Assembly: GCA_002633025.1 (NCBI GenBank)
Contig: NMRB01000328.1
Span: 66,532-130,531 of the forward strand
Direction of reading: 5' to 3'
Source: Notospermus geniculatus
Lineage: Eukaryota; Nemertea; Pilidiophora; Heteronemertea; Lineidae
DNA: 64,000 nt
A program made the position numbers and the translations under genes. The notes below the pieces were generated by a model that was not told the origin of the DNA, did not search any database, and saw only the letters and a list, made by a program, of their open reading frames with translations. This document shows positions 42,879-53,731 of the stretch, piece by piece (position 1 is the stretch's first letter; the number at the start of each line of letters is the position of its first letter).

Positions 42879-43250
42879 ATGCACGATTTGGACATTAGTC
42901 CATTTTTCCTCCAGCCCCTTTTCAGAAGATATCGATTTTCAAAGGACACTATCAAAATATTATGTGATCTTCTGAGGGATGACCTGCAAAGACCCACTGC
43001 CAGGGGCCATGCCCTCACTGTAGAAAAGCAATTACTCATTGCACTGAGATTTTTTGCAAGTGGCTCGTTTCTGGAAGTCATTGCTGATACCTTTGGCGTT
43101 GACAAAGGGACGGTATCAAGATGTATCCATTCCGTTGCAAACCTTCTTCATGAAATGAGAAATGAATTTATCTACTGGCCAAGCAATCAGGCAGAGCAGC
43201 AGGCAATCAAGAACGGATTTTTTGAGATAGCAGGTTTCCCAAATATGTGA
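42879..43250 (+). pseudogene. PIF/Harbinger-like transposase N-terminal fragment
   Basis: The 123-residue frame has FRRYRFSKDTIKILCDLL, LTVEKQLLIALRFFASGSF, then VIADTFGVDKGTVSRCIHSV, which is the helix-turn-helix N-terminus of HARBI1-type transposases. It ends IAGFPN just where the DDE domain (GxIDGTH) should begin; the downstream sequence instead holds an unrelated P-like exon. No TIRs were identified. An inverted partial copy is at 37100-37260. Confidence 0.75.
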
Positions 43251-43270
43251 TCTTCTAGAAACCGTTTCAG

Positions 43271-43377
43271 AAAAGACAGTTTTATTTACTTCGTCTGTGA
43301 CCCACCCCATCTCATGAAGACAACCAGAAACAACTGGGAAAATTCAGGTTGGCACAACAAGACAAGAAATCTTGAGG
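43271..43377 (+). pseudogene. P-element/THAP9-like transposase exon fragment
   Basis: Between an acceptor (ACCGTTTCAG) and a GTACAT donor lies FIYFVCDPPHLMKTTRNNW and ENSGWHNKTRNLE. D-P-x-H-L-x-K-x-x-R-N-x-W is the conserved block of THAP9/P-type transposases. It directly follows the Harbinger-like fragment, so this is a TE graveyard rather than one gene. Confidence 0.65.
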
Positions 43378-43429
43378 TACATCTACCAGGCCTAGGTAGG
43401 GGAGGCTTAAAGGCTGTTTTGTGCTTCAA

Positions 43430-43760
43430 TAGGTTCCTGTGCTAGGCCCACCCTACGCCGTGTTGGCCTAGGCGTAGCCTTCACCTACACTGTAGGCCTA
43501 GGCATATGGCCTATGGGGGATGTCGTAGGCGTAGGCCAAGCCTACCGCTACCATACCACAGGACTACGTAAGCCTAGGCCTAGACCTACCGACATGGGTA
43601 CGCACTTGAAGATGCTTAGGCCTAAACTTACCAGTGCTGGTGATAGGCTAGGCCTACCCTACCGGTATACTGGTCCGGCTAGCCCTAGGGTAGGTGGCCG
43701 GTAGGCATGATGCCTACACACGTCTTTAGCCTTGGCGTAGGCTAGGTCCTGTAATGCCCA
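43430..43760. repeat. GGCCTA-rich low-complexity tract
   Basis: Words such as TAGGCCTAC, GTAGGCCTAGGC and CCTAGGCCTA recur more than a dozen times. This word type is scattered across the window and is typical of several marine invertebrate genomes. Confidence 0.7.
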
Positions 43761-43867
43761 TCTAAAAATGCATTATATGCCCATCAAATACAACCCCTAG
43801 GCAAGTCCAGGCCCAAGGGATCTGGCCAACCCAGCCTCTTTGATGTCATTGGCCTGGACTATTTTTT

Positions 43868-44130
43868 TGTCAATCTCCAGAATTCACGAATTTTCGACCC
43901 CAACCGGGGTCTTTTTCAAGTGGAACTTTACAATCTGAACTCTAGAAACTTCTAGAAACTTCTAGAGTTTCAGAAACTCTAGAAACTCTAGAAACTTCTA
44001 GAGTTTCAGATTGTAAAGTTCCACTTGAAAAAGACCCCGGTTGGGGTCGAAAATCCGTGAATTCTGGAGATTGACTTCTTGCTTATTATCATTTTGTGTG
44101 TCAATTTTGTGCTTTTCTGTATCTTGGACT
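43868..44130. repeat. Inverted repeat with CTAGAAAC centre
   Basis: TCAATCTCCAGAATTCACGA..TTTCGACCCCAACCGGGGTC on the left is the complement of 44020-44075 on the right. The centre is a short-period run of TCTAGAAACT. The right arm continues as the repeat also found at 25475-25630. Confidence 0.8.
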
Positions 44131-44139
44131 ATTTTTTTG

Positions 44140-45378
44140 TCTCTCTAATTCCGGGTCACAAAGTCAACGAGAATAAGGACTTTGGTTAGCAAGGAACAGA
44201 AGAAGTGAATGAATGATGCCATTGCCAATGGCTTGGTTGCAAATAAAAATACAATAGGACAGATTACTGACATTGCTCGCGAGTGTATAGCCTGCCATTT
44301 GCTTGTGTTCGAGTAAGTTTATAATTTATCTTGTAGGGCCTACAAGTCAGTTATTTCATGTTTATCATTTATGAAATTTACATTCATATATTCTTTATAA
44401 CTTACTTTCCTTGCACAAAATCTAGTCACTATGATCTGAAAAATAAATTCCTTTAATATATTACAACAGTTCATGTTTTCGACAAGGCAGTCATTTTTGC
44501 TTGATTCCAGACATACATGTATACTGAACAACAAAAGAAACCGGACCAAAGGCAGGAAACTCGCCTGCAAAAGTGGCAAAGTGCCCATGAACAAACCAAA
44601 CTCCTTTAATTTATTTGTCAAGGAGAGAAAGGAGAAAATTAAGGGTACATATTAAATTTGATCTCAAGTAGGAACCAAGTNCCCCCCCCCCCCCCCCCCC
44701 CGATCAGACGCCGATCAGCAAAAATTTTGGAAGGATCAGACCACGCCTTCGCCAACAATGCGAACTGTACTCCCTACGCAGAGCAGATTCGCAGCAAACT
44801 TCGCCATATTGTGAAGTACTGCTTGGTTCAATCATGGTACAGTCTTGTTCGTATTAATATCAACACCTATTATCTCAAATATCTCATAAACCACCAAATC
44901 AATTTTAATGCGGTTTTCTGCATAAGGTCAGAAATCTTGTTGACTACAACTGGGCATCAATGTTTTTGCACAAGATTCACTTCTTCATTGCGTAATCTGT
45001 CATTGAAAAAAGGTCCCCAAAAAAACGTTTTTGTTTCAGTATTTTTCACCAAAATTCCTTGGCCAGAATGAAGTTATGCAAAAATAAAGGTGATTAAGCA
45101 AGTTACTGTCAAAATACGTCGTTTAGTTTTTGAGAAATTGACATTTTTGTAAAGCTATATCAACACCACTTGTGTTCCACTACCAACAACTTATGAGACG
45201 GCCCCTACAATGCAAACCATACACCATGCATGGGTCACTGTATAGGCAGAGATAAATGTTGTGACCAGTACTGGTTATTCATGACATTGTATTGCAAAAT
45301 TGATGGATTTCTCTGTTAATTGCTGCGACGGAACAGAAAGAAAGGTTCATATTGGATTGTTGATTGGTGGTTGAGGAG
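44140..45378. other. No gene seen; assembly gap in a poly-C run
   Basis: An N at 44681 is followed by a C-run, a typical sequencing break. No convincing exon is found on either strand. Confidence 0.4.
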
Positions 45379-45564
45379 ATGAGAATGACCGAAGGGCTCG
45401 ATTCATTCAGAACATTTTTACGAGGATTGTTAGCAGGGTGTGTATACACGCCGCCCAGGTTCCCTGAATCTTATGATCGACACTTGGATCATTGTGGAGT
45501 GGCGTTGGAAGAGTTCTTCCAAAGATGTGAACTGGGGGAGGCAGTCGTTTTATTTTGCACGGCG
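45379..45564 (+). CDS. Candidate first coding exon of an unknown gene
   Basis: It starts ATGAGAATGACC and runs 62 codons without interruption to a strong GTGAGT donor in phase 0. The product (GLDSFRTFLRGLLAGCVYTP..DHCGVALEEFFQRCELGEAVV) has ordinary composition, four cysteines and no low-complexity sequence, which argues for real coding. A possible next exon is around 45610-45750 (DGIFKALAIANSRPLFPEVL), but its acceptor is not certain. The family is not recognised, and the window shows no other member. Confidence 0.4.
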
Positions 45565-45759
45565 GTGAGTTGATCACCATCAATTGGTACGACGAAGGAC
45601 AGAAACAGCCTTCTTGTCAACGCAGTGACTGCAATCGTGAACAGTCTTCTCTTCCGGATGGAATATTCAAGGCATTGGCCATTGCGAACAGCAGGCCCCT
45701 TTTCCCTGAAGTCCTAGGAAACACAGTTTTGGGAGCAACCAACTGCTCTTAAAGAACTG

Positions 45760-46854
45760 GGGACATTTAAAATTCACAAACCCAATTTTGCAGGACGTTT
45801 CTCGTGTGCATTTCGAAGGACTGTGAATTTCATCAGGTAGTTGTCATGACTGGTCGGCCTCGATTTCGAGGAGCCTGTCACGTGTGCCATAATAATAAAC
45901 ATAATTTTTTCAGTCTTTCTATAGCACAGTGCGCCCCCTCATTCCCGAAATCCTGGATCCGCCGCTGGCACTCTCGTCTTAAATTTCCGGATAGAGCATA
46001 TATCCTTTTATCCTTCAGAAATGCAACAAATATCGGATGGCATTGCTGAGGTCAGGATGGGATGAGTAGGCAAAAGCAGACGCCGAAAGCATCCTGACAA
46101 CTGCCTATATTAGTTCGGAAGAAGCTGCCCTGGAAACGGAAAAAGCTGAGAGGCATCAAAAAAACTCAGCGACATACATGAACATTCCCTATCCCCATCT
46201 CAAAAGGCCATGACAATTGAAAGAAGGAGGGGATTGAGAGATTCGCTAAGAAAGGCACCGGAAGATGTGCTAAGATGGGCCCTTCGAAGGGAGGAACTCT
46301 AAGCTTTATTGCTAATTAGCTTGTTTATTGTTACATTTGTGACCGACCTTCCACCTGCAGAAAGTAGTGCTTTACGGTGGTGATAAGCTGGTCGGGAGAC
46401 AATGGTGGCACTAGTTTTTTGTGATGAATTTTGATCAGTAGTTAAATGCAGTGCTCCATATGTCAGCGATGTAAATGCCTTTTTTTTACATTTTTAGCGA
46501 CAACTGATGATAAAAAAAGGTGAACCGGTGAAGCGTCAGTGGATGCAGTGCAGCGAAGAGCACTGAGCTCGGTGTTTCTTTGCACTCGTGGCCATATGAT
46601 GCAATCATTCGCCAAAAATGGACTGAATTTGTCGAGGCACCTCGACCGGATTTCTCTGAACCTCTCCATTCAAGTGCACTTTGACGGTAATATGTTCCCA
46701 ACATTTTGTCCGTGATTGCTGTGCTTTGATATTTGGCATGGTAAGTGACTTTAGGCTTTTGTTAGGCCTACTAGGTCTATATAAGGCCTCTAAATCATGT
46801 AAATAGGGTCTAATAAAATGTGATAAAGACTTGCTATTAGTCTAGGTAGGCAAG
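45760..46854. other. No supported gene
   Basis: This is intergenic sequence; short open frames lack splice signals or motifs. Confidence 0.35.
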
Positions 46855-48040
46855 TTGTTGAACTGCCTACACTATGCGCGGGGTTCAGTGCCGGGAAAAG
46901 TTTCATTCTGCCATGTAAAGTACTACCGCAGACAATTTTCCGAAATCATCCAATCTCTTGGAAGTCTCGAAAATAACACGAAGGCTGAATTAATGCTACT
47001 TATTGACAAAGCACAAAAGCAGCTTACATCAGAACTTCGACAAACCAAGGAGCTCAAGGAAAAGTTGGTCAGGCTGGAGTCTTCACGAACATTACCCTCT
47101 GGAATCCCACCTACTACTCCTCCCAAAAATATTCACCAATCTGCACATACGTTTCCCTGCCCATCTTCATAGCCAACTACCATCAAGAAAGCGTTTGTCT
47201 GTAAATCTTCCATATCCTCAAAGGGTTTGCACGCTCACCTGCTACAGCACTTTCCACGCCTATCCACGGACAACAGCCACCTCTTCTGACATCTAACCGG
47301 GCATCGACTCCCAGTTTCCAACAGTGATAATCAGCCATGTGAAGCAGCGTCATTTGCCATTGTTTCCTGACCTTATACGCCCTCTAAGAGAACCAGGCAT
47401 CTCCAGGTACAAGGCTTTTCCTGTCTGCCTCAACCTTCATTCCATTCGAAGACAGTGACGACATTGACGATACCACTCTCACTCAGGCACCTGAGGACGC
47501 CACTGCTGCATCCACACCCAAGAAAACCAAAGGACGCCCTAAACGCAACAAACCCGCTGCCACTGATGATTCTAACACAAACAGGGCGAAATTCCTGTGT
47601 CCGATCCGGTTGCGGATAGGTAAAACTATATGAAAGACCAATTTAATTTCCCTTTGGCTGGCAAATAAGAAAACTGAAGAAGGATCGGAACCTGACGGTG
47701 CGGAGTCCCCTGACACGTGCAATAATAGGTAAGAATAATAGTAACAGGTAAGAATAATACAATAGATGATTATTTCATTTTTTATTGGAATATTTGCCAT
47801 CTCATTTTGGCCAATATAATTGCCGGTCTTTACCCATGTCAATGGTGCCATATTACAAGGGAAGAGATGCAAAAGGCCAGGGAAAGTCGTTGGTGCAAAA
47901 GTCGAAGGAATCCGAGGACCCTAAAGAGCAATTATGCTGATTTTCAAACAGCAGGGAAAAGGAACAAAAAGAAAGCATATCAGTTCAATGTGATTAATAC
48001 CCGAATTTTGGAGATTCGTCTATCACATGTACCGGTACGG
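46855..48040 (+). pseudogene. Decayed transposon ORF pieces: coiled coil, AT-hook, CxxC segment
   Basis: Three separate pieces are readable. At about 46940-47090 a coiled coil (ELMLLIDKAQKQLTSELR) is encoded. At about 47450-47620 an acidic Thr-rich stretch is followed by an AT-hook-like KGRPKRNKPA. At about 47810-48010 there is PCQWCHITREEMQKARESR, SRRNPRTLKSNYADF and KAYQFN, resembling a block of a multi-copy transposon protein known from cnidarians and hemichordates (CxxC, then NNVI). Frames change between pieces and stops intervene. I cannot name the superfamily with certainty. Confidence 0.45.
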
Positions 48041-48326
48041 TAAGTGTTGTACAATTGTGACTAGTTCGTTTTAAGTTCTGAATGGCATTGTCCTCAATGA
48101 TTTTTCACATCGGTAATTTTGTTCTTCCAGATTCTTTTAATAGAGTCATCATAGTGTGTAGGGAGTTCACATTGAAAATGTCAGTTTTTTGGATATTTTC
48201 CACTACACTGGTCCAGAATTGTCCTAAACGTTTCAAATTCAAAATATCCAAAATATCCAAAAAACTGACATTTTCAATTTGTTCTTCCAGGTTTGTCCTC
48301 CAGGGCCCATATTCATAAAACTACTT

Positions 48327-48475
48327 GGGCCGAATTCACCAAGGGTGATCATCGCGCGATTAAGACTTAGACGCGTGTACCTTCTTTAAAAGCATGGTGG
48401 AAGTGTGTGCATTTAGTGAAGTTACACGCGTCTAAGTCTTACACGCGCGATGATCACCCTTGGTGAATACGGCCC
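48327..48475. mobile_element. Inner MITE 1 (149 bp), CTT duplication
   Basis: The ends are GGGCCGAATTCACCAAGGGT and ACCCTTGGTGAATACGGCCC. It is flanked by CTT (48324-48326, 48476-48478). Arms carry ATCATCGCGCG and TAGACGCGTGTA. Confidence 0.88.
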
Positions 48476-48547
48476 CTTATGTCTAAGTGTGATACTTATC
48501 TTTTGTGTTGAACAAAGGTTACGGCAAGTGTCATACTTAGAATTAAG

Positions 48548-48696
48548 GCGCCGAATTCACCAAGGGTGATCATCGCGCGATTAAGACTTAGACGCGTGTA
48601 CGTTCTTCAAAAGCATAGTGGAAGTGTGTGCATTTAGTAAAGTTACACGCGTCTAAGTCTTAATCGCGCGATGATCACACTTGGTGAATACGGCCC
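48548..48696. mobile_element. Inner MITE 2 (149 bp), AAG duplication
   Basis: It is near-identical to inner MITE 1 and the same length, flanked by AAG (48545-48547, 48697-48699), the complement of the other site's CTT. Confidence 0.88.
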
Positions 48697-49505
48697 AAGG
48701 AGTTTTATGAATATGGACCCAGACCTCCACATACTCCTCGGAGTTGTAAAAAAGCACCACAATCTCTAGGAGAAAGAGTGTCATGAAACAGACGAACAGT
48801 CAGCATCGCTGACCTTTCAGAATGCCAGTGGCACGCCTGATAGCAAAGACAATTTTGGATGCTATTTGAAGGATTTGCAGGTCCTTCACAGACTATCGGA
48901 TTCGCTGCCGACATATGTGACCCATCACATCAAATCAGGTATTAAGTCGCAGAAGGTATGAACCAGGATGAACCAAAATAACCCCGGACATAAAGGAAGA
49001 AATGTAATTGCTCGGATTTTACAAAAGGCAGACAATAAGCCTGGGCCTACTGAAATTGACAAAACGTTGGACTCAACCTGCCAAGTTAAGAGCGACTTAA
49101 TTAATACCTGATTTGATGTGACAGGTCACATTTCTCTGTATCTGATTCCTGGTTGGTTGCCAAGCAAGGGTGAGGTTGTTATTCTCGCATTAAAAAAGCT
49201 GTCTCTCATCCTGTGATTGGCGGTTCCATCCAGGCATCAATACTGACCACATCTGATGTGCAATGTGTACCATCTCTTCTACCAAGAATACATGTACAGC
49301 ATTATTGCAGTTTAAAGGTACTAAGGCATTTGGTGTTCGTCATAACTCAGCATGCATGCATGCTTGTACGTGTGCTGTACCTGCAGCCACACCGACCATC
49401 ACCACTGTCACTGCCAGCGACATCACGAACGCTAAGAAGGATCCCTACCACAAGCCCGTACTGCTTCAGAGTACGTTACAGTGAAAGCATACAATATCAG
49501 CCAGT

Positions 49506-49586
49506 ATGCCTACTGGATGTTGTGTGCCTGGTTGTGAGAACTTTGGCGGCCATCCATTTCCGACTGCTAAGCCAAGACGGCGATGA
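49506..49586 (+). pseudogene. THAP zinc-finger N-terminal fragment
   Basis: A 26-codon frame starting at ATG encodes CCVPGCENFGGHPFP, matching the start of the THAP domain (C-x-x-x-x-C..HxFP). It stops at TGA 49584. There is no tryptophan or downstream CxxH part in frame. A P/THAP-type transposon remnant is likely. Confidence 0.5.
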
Positions 49587-49740
49587 ACCATGTTGGGCAC
49601 CATCGAACCACACAGTTGTACGTTCGAGTCACCTCTGTTGAAAGCACTCGCAACTGCAAACAATCTGATCAAAATTCCGCTCAGAGTGAAAGTCGTAAAA
49701 ATCAACAAAGACACCCCAACAGCCAAGGAAATGTGGATCA

Positions 49741-50079
49741 TTGCCGTTGGAGATCAGAAGGCCCTGTACATGTTCACGTGACCTAGTACATTTAAGTTGC
49801 AGTTCTGATGCCGTGGAAATCACTGACAAACTCTTCGGTGATGACATTGCTAAAACTCTCAAAGCGTTAAGTCGCTCGGATGATATAGGGAAAGACACCA
49901 GTATTTTTAGAACTCATTCAACTAGGTCAGCGGCAGCTTCTGCCTTGTCTCAACAGGGAACTCCTGTGGATGTGATTATGAACTCTATTGGTTGGCGGAA
50001 CGCTGGAACTTTTGCCAAATTTTATAATAAGCCGGTGGATACTAAGCAAAACATTGGACAGACTCTGTTGAAGTTATGA
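49741..50079 (+). pseudogene. Tyrosine recombinase C-terminal fragment (DIRS/Ngaro-like)
   Basis: The frame carries FRTHSTRSAAASALSQQG (H-x-x-R box) and IGWRNAGTFAKFYNKPV (W in place of the third H, then catalytic Y). These are the C-terminal catalytic residues of YR retroelement recombinases. The first Arg box is not seen, and no RT or split repeats are found nearby, so it is a remnant. Crypton-type origin is an alternative. Confidence 0.65.
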
Positions 50080-50711
50080 TACTGGTATCCGCATCAGTAT
50101 AAGTTCAAAATCTCAAACTCCTCATAGTATTAGTATCAAACCTACGTAGCCTACCTGCTTCTTGTAGGTGCTAATTGGGAGACTAGAAGTACATTTCCAT
50201 GGTTACCATGATTGTCCTACCTAAATAATACCACTAACTTGCCCTTTCAGCGGTTTATGCGTCCGACCAGAGACGATCGGAACTTCCAGTGAAATGCGCA
50301 ATCCTGTAATGCTCCTGGGAATGTTGTGGATTCAGTATTCCTCCGAAGTACAGAGAATGCAGCATCCAAAGACCTCATATATGGCATTGTCGTCGCAATT
50401 GCGTTACTAGTATACCACAATTCGGTGAGTAGGCCTATTCAAGCTCGATAAACTGTGATTAAAGTACCAGCATATAATGTCGCCAACCCTTTCACCATGT
50501 TCATTAAAAAAGTAACAAACTAAGTTGGCAGGCAACGTTTAACGAATTAACTGAAACCACTATTTGATTGCTCTTTGGTTTAGGGGTTCACCAGGTAACC
50601 ATCACCCACTTACAATTTTTCTTCATATCCATTGTAATTCGCAACAAATCATTCAATTTATACTGTTTTAGGAATGACTACAGATGAAATCGCATATCTT
50701 TGAGCGTATCA
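50080..50711. other. No gene seen
   Basis: This is A/T-rich sequence between the recombinase remnant and a MITE; nothing else was recognised. Confidence 0.35.
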
Positions 50712-50849
50712 GGGACCTTATTCACGAAGCTGCCGTAACTTACGGGAGTGCGCAAACTATTGTCCTTTTGCGGACAACCTATTTTTCACTATCAGTCTGG
50801 CAAACGATTTGCGTACCCTTAAGTTACGGGGCTTTGTGAATAAGGTCCC
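50712..50849. mobile_element. 138-bp MITE at the 5' edge of the protease frame
   Basis: GGGACCTTATTCACGAAGC and GCTTTGTGAATAAGGTCCC are its ends, with inner CCGTAACTTACGGG/CTTAAGTTACGGGG. Termini resemble the GGGCCGAATTCACC MITE at 48327. Confidence 0.8.
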
Positions 50850-51357
50850 AGGTGTCAATGGGTGGCTGCATACGTCGGATATGGTGTATATTTCGCAAAG
50901 AAAGGACCACCAACGATTCACTAAGCTTTTGTTTAATGCCGCTCCTGCTGAGTATCGCATGGGCCAGATACAACGACAGTGTGGTAATTTCATTATTGGA
51001 ATTAAACGAATTGTCTTAATAATAAATGTCAGGAAATTACCAGACGGAGATGTGTTCATTGGAAACGATTACCAGTCTGGAAGTCATTGGGCACTTGCTG
51101 TTGTAAACGTTGCCGCTACCGGTAGGCCAACTGCCAAGGTTCTATACTGCAACAGTATGGCATGGTGCGGCCCAGAACTACTCGCCAGTAGATTGAAGGA
51201 GCATACCAAATTCATTGACATGACCGTTTCATCAGCCAATATACGGATGTGTGACACCCCAACACGAGATGGCTTCTTCCATGGGTGCAACGGAAATTGT
51301 CCTAATTACCAACTACAAACATGTAGCAATGTGGTGGTGGTGGTGGTGGTGGTGTGN
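50850..51357 (+). pseudogene. Ulp1-like (C48) cysteine protease domain, broken at the catalytic site
   Basis: Reading from the MITE edge, NGWLHTSDM (the W-L start of Ulp1 domains) is followed by GSHWALAVVN (catalytic H at 51085), YCNSMAW (N in the D position), and NYQLQTCSNV (the oxyanion Q). The catalytic Cys is expected six residues after that Q, exactly where a (GTG)n run and an N (51357) begin. This suggests either a microsatellite expansion in the active site or an assembly error there. Ulp1-like proteases are carried by several transposon superfamilies and would cleave SUMO-like conjugates. The element cannot be named from this fragment. Confidence 0.55.
51331..51356. repeat. (GTG)n microsatellite with gap
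   Basis: GTGGTGGTGGTGGTGGTGGT repeats end at an N, inside the protease frame. Confidence 0.9.
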
Positions 51358-51509
51358 AATTGCCGCAGTGGCAACGTTCGACCAAAGGCTGTTCTCTTTC
51401 CTGTTTGGACCAACAACAAACGGACACAGTGTTATCTGAACGACCCAGCGTGGCATGACCAGAAACGTACACATAAAAAACATCGGCGTGAGGGAATATC
51501 CAACGCCTA

Positions 51510-52409
51510 GTAGTGAGCACTCCTACAGTAAGAAAGAGGCAGTACCTTTTCTAGGTACGCGAACAACCGCTTGGGGGCCTCCTAATTACATCGCCACCGC
51601 AGGTGACGGCTTGGGGTGCTGTGCGCTGGGCCCTCCAACTTGCGTTTCGTCGGGTGTGCGTATTTTACATCTACCTGGGGAGCCCAGTTTGGTTGACAAA
51701 ATCATCCTTGTATTTATACTTGGAGGTGTGTTTTTATTTTTTAAAGTCACGTTTTTCTTGTTAGTTTAATTAGTTCTCTTAAAAATGGCGTTGGTTTGAA
51801 GTGATTTGTGAAGTTCGCAACGGCTGAACGAGCGCTCTCAAAAATCTGTGTCTGACCCCCGATTCATGGAAATCGCCAGATCTGACCGATTTTCATCACT
51901 TTTCAATCTCCAATTTTGACCATCGTCTGTCATTTAATTGCTAAAATATGGCCTTCAAACAATTAATAATCATGTTAATTATTGTTTCCATACCGTATTT
52001 TGTAAATATTTATGATCAGTGCGCCGATGATTGGCGATTTTGATCACTTGTTTTCTCGGATATTTTGAGGCGTCAGGGTCACGTGACCATAATGGCGTGC
52101 TCTGATTGGATCGTTGCTCTGTTTACAAACATGGAACGCACGTGGGCTTTGTTGACAGTTTGGGTTTCATCTTCCAAAGTGTTTTTCAGCCCATTGAATG
52201 AGCAATTTTGGATCTATTTTCATCCTTCTTTTAATTTATTGGTATCAGTGAATTATTTCCTGAAATTTCTTGTAGAAGATTTTCCAAAGGATGAGAGAAT
52301 ACAATGTATAAGTATTTTTTTAGAAAAAGTTGAACTGATGTTCTTTCTTGGTAGGTTTGTTATTTTTGGTAATTTTAAATCCATCTCTTTCTTCTTTTAG
52401 GTTTCTACC
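51510..52409. other. No supported gene
   Basis: A CACGTG box at about 52079 and a GC-rich segment are visible, but no exon can be supported before the acceptor at 52400. Confidence 0.35.
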
Positions 52410-52649
52410 ATGAGGCCACCAAAGAAAAGAAAATTGCCAACGAAGGTTGGGAAGCATCGTCAGTTTCTGTTGGACAATTTCGGTACCTTACCAGATGCTT
52501 TGGAGAACTTGAAGAAGGGACACATTCTCCTCCTTCATGCCAACAATGATGGATCCCTCACAAAGACAATCCAGGCACTCACAGGGAAGCTACCTTGCCA
52601 CACTACCCCATCTCAAGTCATTTGTTCGATGTACATTTGTTCGATGTAA
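52410..52649 (+). CDS. Short ORF with nuclear localisation-like start, unknown
   Basis: The acceptor TTCTTCTTTTAG is 10 nt before ATG 52410. The product begins MRPPKKRKLPTK, a classical basic NLS-like run, then FLLDNFGTLPDALENLKKGH. It reads 79 codons to a TAA in a region of repeated TTTGTTCGATGTAC words, so the true exon end is uncertain. It may belong to the same element as the charged frames downstream. Confidence 0.3.
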   Translation: MRPPKKRKLPTKVGKHRQFLLDNFGTLPDALENLKKGHILLLHANNDGSLTKTIQALTGKLPCHTTPSQVICSMYICSM

Positions 52650-52847
52650 CTTCAACTTTGACGAAATATAGACGGTGGCGACGACGATGCTGATATCTAG
52701 TGTTGATGATTCTGCAAAACCGCCAGAAGGACGGAGTTAAACGTCCAGATGTTTGTCGTTGACGATCGGTCGGCGACGTTTATTTTGATGAAGTTTATCA
52801 GCCTTTAATATAGATTTCTTACAGTTACGTTTTTCATATCTTTGCAG

Positions 52848-53652
52848 TGTTGGCATGGGGTATGGATGCGGAGGAGCTACCAGAGGAAATTTCGAACGAA
52901 ATCTTGCAGAGGACGAAGCGAGAGAAGAGCGAGTCGGTACAGGAAGATGATGCTGACACCGTTGTCAGCATCAGCTCAGAGACGTCAGAAGAAGAAGACG
53001 AAGACGAGGACGATATGTGTTGATAGTGGAGGAAGAGAAGGTGCCAGTGATTAGTCCGTCGGCGGTAGAGGACGACGATACTGAGACGGTTCTTTGTCAG
53101 AGCGACGTAGAGCATGTAGAGGGCGGCGAAGAGGAGAGAGACGAGTCAGACGCCGAGTTGGAGGAAATAGAGAGGGCAGCAGAGAATTTGATGAAAGTCA
53201 CAAGGGCGTGGGTCGAAAAACAAAGAAGGAAGAGAAGAGTGCGCGTGTGTGGTCAGCAGAGAGGAGACGAGTGGCCGGTGTTAGAGGTACTGCAGGAGGA
53301 CATGCCAGCCGTTTTGGGCGTGGAGACGACGGTGGATAAGGATAAAGACGAGAAAGTTGAAGAACGAGCGGGTGCAGAGATGGATAGGAGTGGTGGCGGT
53401 GATGGGAAGAGCGGTAAAGGAGATGGACATGAGAGAAGAACAGATGGAAGAGGGGCAGAAGGAGTCAAGAGCGAAGTCATCAGAGTAGTGGACAGACGGG
53501 CGCAATCCCCAGGTTGGGAGAGACAAAGACAAGAGGTCAGGAGATGTGTGTGGGAAATGGGGAGGCGACGAGATGAGAGGAGGCGGGAGTTGGATCAGCG
53601 AAGGAGGAGTGACAGAAGGGAACAGTGGTGGAACGGAATGGATGGGCATTGA
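52848..53652 (+). CDS. Charged coiled-coil protein, two overlapping frames; possible 3' ORF of an LTR element
   Basis: After an acceptor (CATATCTTTGCAG) a frame from ATG 52862 encodes an acidic peptide (MDAEELPEEI...TSEEEDEDEDD) that stops at 53021. From about 53017 the overlapping frame continues the theme: Glu/Asp-rich at first, then a coiled coil (ELEEIERAAENLMKVTRAW) with a basic Arg-rich end (GRRRDERRREL). The similar style on both sides suggests a one-base shift in one gene. It is followed 80 nt later by a polypurine tract and a possible LTR start, so it may be the last ORF of an LTR retrotransposon. No enzyme motif is seen. Confidence 0.4.
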
Positions 53653-53731
53653 GACTTTTGAGAGGAGAAGACGAGACGGGTAAAGACGTGGAGGAAGACG
53701 AAGAAGTGGATTGACGAGGACGTCAACTTTT

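Larger units (their letters stand above)
48304..48720. mobile_element. Outer MITE (CCCATATTCATAAAA family) hosting two insertions
   Basis: The ends are GGGCCCATATTCATAAAACT and AGTTTTATGAATATGGACCC. With the two inserts removed the remainder aligns with the 108-bp element at 32567-32674, including GTATACTTATCTTTTGTGTTG-like sequence. Confidence 0.85.
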
